5,315 bases of DNA from an uncultured Lachnospiraceae bacterium. Its GTDB lineage: Bacteria > Bacillota > Clostridia > Lachnospirales > Lachnospiraceae. Below are positions 1 to 4,609 of the stretch, one piece after another. The notes under the pieces are model-generated. The model had not been told where the DNA came from. It saw nothing but the letters and a program-made list of their open reading frames with translations, and ran no database searches. The DNA is taken from contig USJG01000156.1 in the NCBI GenBank assembly GCA_900554925.1, positions 1-5,315 of the forward strand, read 5' to 3'. Position 1 is the first letter of the stretch. Each line of letters begins with the position of its first letter. The translations under genes and the position numbers were made by a program.

Positions 1-44
1 CCGGACGGGAGTATAATACCCTTGTCTAAAAGTACGTTTTTCAT
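1..44 (-). CDS. 5' end of an unidentified gene (partial)
   Basis: Reading leftward on the minus strand, an ATG at 44-42 opens a frame MKNVLLDKGIILPS that runs off the window edge without a stop. It is preceded by a strong Shine-Dalgarno AAGGAGG (plus-strand 50-56) with a 5-base spacer, which is the main evidence that this is a real start. Fourteen residues are too few to assign a family, and no function is proposed. It is divergent from the lactonase gene, so the two share the 313-base region between them. Confidence 0.65.
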   Translation of the reverse strand, partial: MKNVLLDKGIILPS

Positions 45-148
45 GTCGTCCTCCTTAATTTTCGGTGTTGCGCTTGACGCTTTTTTGCCGCCCGCGCTTA
101 CAAAACGAGATTATGTGGAGATACGGAAAGATAAATGACGATATGCGG

Positions 149-183
149 AAAACCTTGATTTTAAGCCAGTTTCGCAAGGTTTT
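149..183. repeat. 9-bp perfect inverted repeat (hairpin)
   Basis: AAAACCTTG at 149-157 is the exact reverse complement of CAAGGTTTT at 175-183, with a 17-base loop. On either strand the arm ends in only four T residues, so it would be a weak terminator at best, and a terminator has no obvious job between divergent genes. It may instead be leader structure of the left gene or an operator. Role unknown. Confidence 0.5.
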
Positions 184-231
184 ATAAACATTTGCGAGGA
201 CTTATAAGAAGATTTCCGTCTATAAAATCAA
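155..231. repeat. Long-spaced 9-bp inverted repeat overlapping the hairpin
   Basis: TTGATTTTA at 155-163 is the exact reverse complement of TAAAATCAA at 223-231, with 59 bases between. Its left arm shares bases 155-157 with the left arm of the 149-183 hairpin, so the two could not form together in full. The arms are AT-rich, so chance occurrence is a real possibility. Confidence 0.3.
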
Positions 232-270
232 TAAAAAATAATTTAGACTTTACCGGAAATTTTCTGCCTG

Positions 271-299
271 TTGTGTGGGAAAATAACCTGTGCTATAAT
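271..299 (+). promoter_or_regulatory. Sigma-A type promoter of the lactonase gene
   Basis: A -35 TTGTGT at 271-276 is followed by a 17-base spacer and a perfect -10 TATAAT at 294-299. TGC immediately before the -10 (291-293) completes the extended form TGnTATAAT. Transcription should begin near 306, giving a leader of about 50 bases before the ATG at 358. The promoter also rules out a coding start at 271, because that start would lie inside the -35 box. Confidence 0.8.
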
Positions 300-344
300 A
301 AAGTGGCGAAAAGAAAACCGGGCGATGCCGAACGGAAAATGTTT

Positions 345-352
345 GAGAGAGG
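345..352 (+). promoter_or_regulatory. Ribosome binding site deciding the lactonase start
   Basis: GAGAGAGG lies 5 bases before the ATG at 358. It favours that ATG over the in-frame TTG at 271, which has no comparable site and overlaps the promoter. Confidence 0.7.
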
Positions 353-357
353 TTGTC

Positions 358-1419
358 ATGGAAAAAGAAAAATATGTAGCTTATGTATCTACGTATACAT
401 CAGGAAATAAGAGCAGTTTTGGAATAAGAATTTATGATGTGGATCTGGAAAAGGGAAGATTTTCCGAGAAGGATCAGGTTGAAATTACTAATTCCTCTTA
501 TGTTACAATATCTCACAGCCGGAAATTTTTATATTCAATTACAGATTTTGGCGTAGAGTCTTACAGGATTTTAGAGGACGGAAGTCTTGAAGTGATCAAT
601 CATGCTTCTATTAACGGAATGAGAGGATGTTATCTGTCAACAGATTATGATGACAGGTTTTTATTTGTGGCAGGATACCATGATGCAAAATTGACAGTGC
701 TCAGGATAGAGGAAGACGGTTCTATCGGAGCGATTACAGAGGAGATATTTCATAAGGGGCTTGGCAGTATTGCAGAGAGAAATTTCAGACCCCATATTAA
801 CTGCGTAAAGATGACAAGAGACAATAAATTTTTGTGCGCGGCTGACCTTGGAATGGATCATGTAGTAGTATATGAACTGAATCATTCAAACGGAAAGCTG
901 CGGCAGGTGGATATTATAAGAAGCGAACAGGAATCGGCGCCGCGCCATTTGAAGTTTTCCAGGGATGGTAAATATTTATATATTGTACATGAACTGAAAA
1001 ATTATATAGATGTGTACACTTATTCCGTAGATGAGCACGGAAATCCTGTGTTTGAGAAAATACAAAATATTACTACCCTGAATTCATACCATGCGAAGGG
1101 GTCTGCCGCAAGCGCACTTAATTTTTCCGAAGATTTTAAGTATCTGTGCAGTTCCAACGCGGGAGATAACAGCGTAATCGTTTATTCCATCGACCAGGAG
1201 ACCGGACTGCTTACCAAGAAATTCTGTCTGCCGGTCAGCGGAGATTATCCTAAGGATGCCGCTTTGTTTCCGGATAACAGACATTTGGTTTCATTAAATC
1301 ACGAATCAAATTCAATGACCTTCTTTACTGTGGATATGGAAAAGAAAACCCTTGTCATGAATGGCAGGGAGATGAAAGTGGATCAGCCCAACTGTATTAT
1401 ATTTTACCGGCTGAAATAA
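358..1419 (+). CDS. Lactonase-family beta-propeller protein (YbhE/Pgl-like)
   Basis: The 353-residue product belongs to the lactonase family of seven-bladed beta-propellers typified by E. coli YbhE, a 6-phosphogluconolactonase. It would hydrolyse a cyclic sugar ester, perhaps 6-phosphogluconolactone, in the cytosol; there is no signal peptide or membrane segment. The N-terminal YVSTYTSG (from about residue 6) is the usual first-strand motif. Repeated blade signatures follow: RPHINCVKMTRDNKFLCAAD (144 onward), APRHLKFSRDGKYLYIVHEL (194 onward), SAASALNFSEDFKYLCSSNA (249 onward) and YPKDAALFPDNRHLVSLNHE (297 onward). The last blade has YPKD where relatives often carry a PRxF-like sequence. Length is normal for the family. 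It has its own promoter and terminator, so it is probably monocistronic. No pentose phosphate gene is next to it, so the true substrate is uncertain; many family members have other or unknown lactone substrates. Confidence 0.88.
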   Translation: MEKEKYVAYVSTYTSGNKSSFGIRIYDVDLEKGRFSEKDQVEITNSSYVTISHSRKFLYSITDFGVESYRILEDGSLEVINHASINGMRGCYLSTDYDDRFLFVAGYHDAKLTVLRIEEDGSIGAITEEIFHKGLGSIAERNFRPHINCVKMTRDNKFLCAADLGMDHVVVYELNHSNGKLRQVDIIRSEQESAPRHLKFSRDGKYLYIVHELKNYIDVYTYSVDEHGNPVFEKIQNITTLNSYHAKGSAASALNFSEDFKYLCSSNAGDNSVIVYSIDQETGLLTKKFCLPVSGDYPKDAALFPDNRHLVSLNHESNSMTFFTVDMEKKTLVMNGREMKVDQPNCIIFYRLK

Positions 1420-1423
1420 TTGG

Positions 1424-1449
1424 AAAAGCGCCTTCGGGCGCTTTTTTTT
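1424..1449 (+). terminator. Rho-independent terminator of the lactonase gene
   Basis: Five bases after the TAA stop, GCGCC (1428-1432), a TTCG tetraloop and GGCGC (1437-1441) form a compact hairpin. It is extended by AAAA/TTTT pairing and followed by eight T residues (1442-1449). This is a textbook intrinsic terminator and separates the lactonase from the next gene. Confidence 0.92.
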
Positions 1450-1506
1450 ACAAAGCTCAGTGATTAAAATGGGGATTTTCTGGGAAAGATGATAGGGAGA
1501 AATCAT

Positions 1507-1540
1507 AGAAGGAATCATGTTTCCGGAAAGAATGGTATGA
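1507..1540 (+). promoter_or_regulatory. Shine-Dalgarno plus 7-codon minicistron before the UppS-like gene
   Basis: AGAAGGA (1507-1513) lies 3 bases before ATG 1517. That ATG opens MFPERMV and stops at TGA 1538-1540. The minicistron is in the same reading frame as the UppS-like gene, whose ATG begins 3 bases after the TGA. A second in-frame ATG (1532) also falls before the stop. The arrangement suggests either translational coupling with reinitiation at 1544, or a gene whose former start has been cut off by a stop codon. Both readings are inference. Confidence 0.4.
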
Positions 1541-1543
1541 TAT

Positions 1544-2167
1544 ATGATAAAACATACGCCCCGACATATTGGAATAATACCGGATGGAAACCGCCGATGG
1601 GCCCAAAAGCAGGGGATGGATAAGCAGGATGGTTATGAGCATGGACTGCTGCCGGGATTAAAGCTGCTTCATCTGGCAAAGGAAAAAGGAATTGATGAAA
1701 TCACCTATTATGGATTTACAGTGGATAATTGTAAACGCCCGGCCGGACAATTCCAGGCATTTCAAAAAGCATGCGTAGATGCTGTAGATTTACTGGCAAA
1801 GGAAGGCGCTGATCTGCTGGTGATCGGCAACTATGAATCAAAATGTTTTCCACAGCAGCTGCGTCCTTACACAACAAGGACAGCGGTAAATGGCGGCGGG
1901 ATCAAAGTAAACTTTCTGGTGAACTACGGATGGAACTGGGATATTTCTCACATTTTGGTGGATGGGAAACCATACTCCTTTGATATTTCAAGAATCGATC
2001 TGGTGATAAGATGGGGAGGAATGCGGAGATTATCTGGCTTTTTGCCGATACAATGTGTTTACTCTGATTTTTATGTGATAGATCATTACTGGCCGGATTA
2101 TCGGGATGATGATTTCACAGAGGCCTTAGAATGGTATGCAAAGCAGGATGTTACCCTGGGTGGATAA
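1544..2167 (+). CDS. Short, divergent UppS-like cis-prenyltransferase homologue
   Basis: The 207-residue product is a member of the cis-isoprenyl diphosphate synthase (UppS) family, whose best known role is making undecaprenyl diphosphate for cell wall lipid carriers. HIGIIPDGNRRWA (8-20) supplies the catalytic Asp as D14 (E. coli D26), and the C-terminal block DLVIRWGGMRRLSGF (152-166) retains R156, R162 and S164 (E. coli R194, R200, S202). The tail WPDYRDDDF...QDVTLGG also matches the family. It differs from the E. coli enzyme, as I recall that sequence: H43 is Y31, W75 is C63, E73 is D61, the E of RTGGExR is M160, and metal-binding E213 is D175. About 20 residues are missing between NYGWNWD (127-133) and DLVIR. 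The start at 1544 is the first possible one because an in-frame TGA sits at 1538. Its Shine-Dalgarno is poor (GGAAAG 1525-1530, 13 bases away), and no convincing promoter was seen. Likely a paralogue with a different product rather than the essential UppS. Confidence 0.82.
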   Translation: MIKHTPRHIGIIPDGNRRWAQKQGMDKQDGYEHGLLPGLKLLHLAKEKGIDEITYYGFTVDNCKRPAGQFQAFQKACVDAVDLLAKEGADLLVIGNYESKCFPQQLRPYTTRTAVNGGGIKVNFLVNYGWNWDISHILVDGKPYSFDISRIDLVIRWGGMRRLSGFLPIQCVYSDFYVIDHYWPDYRDDDFTEALEWYAKQDVTLGG

Positions 2168-2170
2168 ATT

Positions 2171-2222
2171 AAAAAACCTCCGCCTTTGGCCTGTGGGATA
2201 TGGGCTGTCTGACGGAAGTTTT
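2171..2222. terminator. Shared convergent terminator (UppS-like gene / aroC)
   Basis: AAAACCTCCG (2173-2182) pairs with CGGAAGTTTT (2213-2222) with one C-A mismatch, around a 30-base loop that contains a small GCCTTTGGC hairpin. Read on the minus strand, the stem ends in TTTTTTAATTT, a good U-tract for ending aroC transcription. On the plus strand only four T residues follow, so termination of the UppS-like transcript should be weaker. Confidence 0.65.
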
Positions 2223-2247
2223 CAAAAGTAACAATTTTTGCTGACAT

Positions 2248-3345
2248 TTATTTATAAAAAGATTTAAGATATTCAAGTCTTGCGGTCATGTTCAGCATAC
2301 AGGCATCTAAAATGGTAAGTGCCATCATGGCCTCCACCACAACCACAGCTCTGGGCACAATGACAGGATCATGACGTCCCTTGATGGCAACTTCTATATT
2401 TTCATGATTTTTATTTATAGTTTTCTGAACAGAAAAAATAGAAGGAGTGGGTTTGACAAAAGCCCTTAAAATAAGCTGGGAGCCGTCACTGATACCGCCC
2501 AGAGTGCCGCCGGAATGATTGGTCCTTTTTGATACTTTGCCATCAATACAGATGAAAGCATCATTATTTGCAGAGCCAGTTGAACCGGCAGCCTGTATGC
2601 CGTCTCCGATTTCTACTGCTTTTACGGCTCCAATGGACATCACAGCTCTGGAAAGATTTGCTTCCAGCTTTTCAAACACGGGATCACCGATGCCGGCAGG
2701 GAGGCCCTCAACGATACATTCTATGACGCCGCCGCTGGAATCTTTATTCATCATACATTCGTTCAGATACTTCATAGCCGCCTGATCAGCCTGTTTATCA
2801 GGCATACAGGTAGCAGTAGAGAAAATGTTTTCCTTTTGAAAATTGGACATATTTATTTCCACAGGACCGATGGAGCGGGTATAAGCAGTAAGAGTAATTC
2901 CCATTTCTTTCAGGATTTTAACAGCAACAGCGCCGGCAGCAACCCGGCCGATGGTTTCACGCCCGGAAGAACGGCCTCCGCCTGTGTAGTCACGAAAACC
3001 ATACTTGGCGTCAAAGGTATAATCCGCGTGACCGGGCCTGTAATAAGAAGCAATTTCACTGTAATCTGAGGATTTTTGTGAAGTGTTTGGAACGATCAGG
3101 GAGATGGGAGCGCCTGTGGTTTTTCCCTCAAAAACCCCGGAGAGGATTTCCACCTGATCGGATTCCTTTCTGGGAGTAGAGATAGAAGACTGGCCGGGTT
3201 TACGCCGGTCAAGGTAGGGCTGAATATCCCTTTCGCTTAAGGAAAGTCCCGCAGGGCACCCGTCGATCACAACGCCCAGTGCTTTTCCATGAGATTCGCC
3301 CCAGGTAGTTATCTTAAATATATTTCCAAATGTTGAACCTGCCAT
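2248..3345 (-). CDS. aroC: Chorismate synthase
   Basis: The enzyme catalyses the last common shikimate-pathway step, converting 5-enolpyruvylshikimate 3-phosphate to chorismate with reduced FMN in the cytosol. The 365-residue length is typical of the bacterial enzyme. Visible signatures are GESHGKALGVVIDGCPAG (16-33) with catalytic His19, YRPGHADYTF (102-111) with the second active-site His106, GGGRSSGRET (122-131) for FMN and substrate binding, and the C-terminal GRHDPVIVPRAVVVVEAM (323-340) with conserved Asp326. All key residues are present and the frame is intact. The start is well supported: AAAGGAG (plus-strand 3351-3357) is 5 bases upstream of ATG 3345-3343, and a promoter lies just beyond. 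No other shikimate genes are adjacent in the window, so it appears to be transcribed alone, convergent with the UppS-like gene and divergent from the peptidase-tgt pair. Confidence 0.97.
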   Translation of the reverse strand: MAGSTFGNIFKITTWGESHGKALGVVIDGCPAGLSLSERDIQPYLDRRKPGQSSISTPRKESDQVEILSGVFEGKTTGAPISLIVPNTSQKSSDYSEIASYYRPGHADYTFDAKYGFRDYTGGGRSSGRETIGRVAAGAVAVKILKEMGITLTAYTRSIGPVEINMSNFQKENIFSTATCMPDKQADQAAMKYLNECMMNKDSSGGVIECIVEGLPAGIGDPVFEKLEANLSRAVMSIGAVKAVEIGDGIQAAGSTGSANNDAFICIDGKVSKRTNHSGGTLGGISDGSQLILRAFVKPTPSIFSVQKTINKNHENIEVAIKGRHDPVIVPRAVVVVEAMMALTILDACMLNMTARLEYLKSFYK

Positions 3346-3373
3346 AGCTGCTCCTTTCAGAACTAAATTTATA

Positions 3374-3388
3374 TCAGATTATATCTGA
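3374..3388. repeat. Palindrome across the aroC -10 box (candidate operator)
   Basis: TCAGAT (3374-3379) and ATCTGA (3383-3388) form a perfect 6-bp inverted repeat with a TAT centre, and the -10 hexamer of the aroC promoter lies inside it. A protein bound here would block aroC transcription. The regulator is unknown and the palindrome is short, so this is a candidate only. Confidence 0.35.
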
Positions 3389-3406
3389 AATAATATAATT
3401 TTACAA
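3378..3406 (-). promoter_or_regulatory. aroC promoter
   Basis: On the minus strand, TTGTAA (plus 3401-3406) and TATAAT (plus 3378-3383) are separated by exactly 17 bases (3384-3400). Transcription would start near 3371, giving a leader of about 25 bases that contains the aroC ribosome binding site. The perfect -10, ideal spacing and position make this the clear promoter for aroC. Confidence 0.78.
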
Positions 3407-3473
3407 TTATTTTTACAACCCCTATTGTAGAATATCAAAGATTTGTGTAAAATATTATGTAAATCATTTTACA
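3400..3473. repeat. Cluster of TTTACA/TGTAAA half-sites (candidate operators)
   Basis: Five copies of one hexamer occur in 74 bases: TTTACA at 3400-3405, 3412-3417 and 3468-3473, and its reverse complement TGTAAA at 3446-3451 and 3458-3463. The left pair and the TGTAAA pair are each spaced by 12 bases, close to one helical turn. The last two copies form the 16-bp palindrome TGTAAAtcatTTTACA (3458-3473). A longer repeat TGTAAAAT (3446-3453) / ATTTTACA (3466-3473) overlaps it. The copies overlap the aroC -35 box, the peptidase -10 box and its likely transcription start, so one regulator could control both directions. The region is very AT-rich, which raises the chance background. Confidence 0.4.
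3425..3453 (+). promoter_or_regulatory. Probable promoter of the peptidase-tgt operon
   Basis: TTGTAG (3425-3430), a 17-base spacer and TAAAAT (3448-3453) form a reasonable sigma-A promoter. The start site would be near 3460 and the leader about 37 bases. It is back to back with the aroC promoter. TATTAT at 3453-3458 is an alternative -10 but lacks a matching -35. Confidence 0.5.
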
Positions 3474-3496
3474 GATGACTATATATTGGGGGAGAA

Positions 3497-4594
3497 ATGA
3501 AAAGGAAGTTGTACGAAAGAGCCAAATCGTTTTTCATAAATATGGGACGGCGCAATAAGCTCCTTAGGATACCAGCAGTTATGGGACTGGCAGTGAGTAT
3601 GCTTTTACATAAAATTTATATGTATTTCAGGACAGGCATGAAACGTTTTGCCTGCACCAGTTTTATTCTGCTTTGCTTTATGGTAGGGAACAGCTTTGCA
3701 TATCCTGTTTTTCAGGAAGAAAATGGTTTTGTGTCCGGTGAGGATAAGAGTATCAGTATGGCGGCTGCGACAGATTCAGATATTACGCTGGCAGACCAGC
3801 AGCAGGTAGAATATGATGAACTGGAATTGCTTGACGATGAAGATGTTGCTGTGAAGTATGAGGATATAGAGTTCCATGGCATGGAGGATGCGGATAAGTA
3901 CTTTCTGGATGAGATTTTAGATGAAAATGAAAAGATATATTCTGAAACCACACAGGAGGCTGAGAAGGAAGCAGACCAAACCCCGGGGGCAGCATCGGCT
4001 GAACCGGTAGTCTTTGACGCAGAAGACTGGAGATTGCTTCTGATCAATAAACAGCATCCTGTACCGGAGGATTATTCTTTTCCTCATGGTACAATTAAGA
4101 CTGTCAAGGGCGATATGGAATGTGATGAACGAATCATAGACGATCTGCTGCAGATGATGCAGGCGGCCAGTGAAGACGGGGTAAAGCTTGGGATCTGTTC
4201 TCCCTATCGCGATTTAAGTTATCAGGAGTTCCTCTTTAATCGGAAGGTAAAAGCATATATGGAAAAGGGAATGTCGTATATGGAGGCTTACGCTCTTTCT
4301 TCCCAGGCAGTAACAGTGCCGGGGGCCAGTGAGCATCAGCTTGGGCTGGCGATAGATTTCGTGTCCGATACCTATGTGACCCTGGATGAAGGCTTTGCGG
4401 AAACTGATGCGGGAATGTGGCTGGAACAGCACTGTGCTGAATATGGATTTATTTTGCGGTATCCCAAAGGGAAAGAATATGTGACCAGTATCGAATTTGA
4501 ACCGTGGCATTTCAGGTATGTAGGAAAAGAAGCGGCAACAGTGATCATGGAAGAAGAACTTTGCTTAGAAGAGTTCTGGGATAAATATTTATAA
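3497..4594 (+). CDS. VanY-type D-Ala-D-Ala carboxypeptidase (M15B), exported
   Basis: The 365-residue product is a zinc D-alanyl-D-alanine carboxypeptidase of the VanY/peptidase M15B group, which trims the terminal D-Ala from peptidoglycan stem peptides outside the membrane. The catalytic domain covers about residues 175-365. SPYRDLSYQEFLF (235-247) is the conserved substrate-side motif, PGASEHQLGLAIDF (275-288) supplies zinc ligands His280 and Asp287, and FEPWHFRYVG (334-343) supplies catalytic Glu335 and zinc ligand His338. Residues 74-190 form an acidic, low-complexity linker. The N-terminus has a basic stretch, a hydrophobic segment (about 22-44), then MKRFACTSFILLCFMVGNSFA (48-68 by position), which looks like a signal peptide ending in SFA. 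The start at 3497 has a strong GGGGGAG site (3488-3494) but only 2 bases away. Met48 (3638) has a weak AGGA 5 bases upstream and is a credible alternative. Followed closely by tgt. No vancomycin-resistance genes are adjacent, so a housekeeping wall-trimming role is likelier than resistance. Confidence 0.9.
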   Translation: MKRKLYERAKSFFINMGRRNKLLRIPAVMGLAVSMLLHKIYMYFRTGMKRFACTSFILLCFMVGNSFAYPVFQEENGFVSGEDKSISMAAATDSDITLADQQQVEYDELELLDDEDVAVKYEDIEFHGMEDADKYFLDEILDENEKIYSETTQEAEKEADQTPGAASAEPVVFDAEDWRLLLINKQHPVPEDYSFPHGTIKTVKGDMECDERIIDDLLQMMQAASEDGVKLGICSPYRDLSYQEFLFNRKVKAYMEKGMSYMEAYALSSQAVTVPGASEHQLGLAIDFVSDTYVTLDEGFAETDAGMWLEQHCAEYGFILRYPKGKEYVTSIEFEPWHFRYVGKEAATVIMEEELCLEEFWDKYL

Positions 4595-4609
4595 TTTGCG
4601 GAGGAAATT

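Larger units (their letters stand above)
45..357. other. Divergent intergenic region, 313 bases
   Basis: This stretch lies between the left-edge gene (minus) and the lactonase gene (plus). It holds the ribosome binding site of the left gene at 50-56, two overlapping inverted repeats (149-183 and 155-231), an 8-base palindrome CTTATAAG at about 200-207, the lactonase promoter (271-299) and the lactonase leader. The segment at about 60-100 is visibly richer in G and C than the rest and contains GCGCTT twice (70-75 and 94-99). No clear promoter for the left gene was found on the minus strand. No known riboswitch, tRNA or protein gene was recognised. Confidence 0.6.

Noticed and set aside
45..180. 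Riboswitch or structured leader for the left-edge gene
   Set aside because: I could not match any known riboswitch core on the minus strand, and no clear promoter defines such a leader; only the inverted repeats are reported.
271..357. TTG start extending the lactonase by 29 residues
   Set aside because: It falls on the -35 hexamer of the promoter; the ATG at 358 has a proper Shine-Dalgarno, and YVSTYT close to the N-terminus fits the family.
192..410. 72-residue open frame on the plus strand
   Set aside because: It spans the lactonase promoter and overlaps the real start in another frame, has no good ribosome binding site and resembles no family.
2780..2803. GCCTGAT/ATCAGGC hairpin
   Set aside because: A 7-bp stem lying well inside aroC coding sequence with no T-tract; most likely incidental.
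3458..3473. GlnR/TnrA nitrogen-control box
   Set aside because: The half-sites TGTAA and TTACA match TGTNA-N7-TNACA, but the spacer is 6 rather than 7, so the consensus is not met.
3712..4047. 111-residue serine-rich open frame on the minus strand
   Set aside because: It is the antisense shadow of the acidic linker of the peptidase (GAA/GAT-rich codons read backward give Ser/Phe) and has no start signals.
3497..4594. Vancomycin-resistance vanY
   Set aside because: The family match is to M15B carboxypeptidases in general; there are no vanHAX, vanRS or mobile-element sequences nearby, so a resistance call is not supported.
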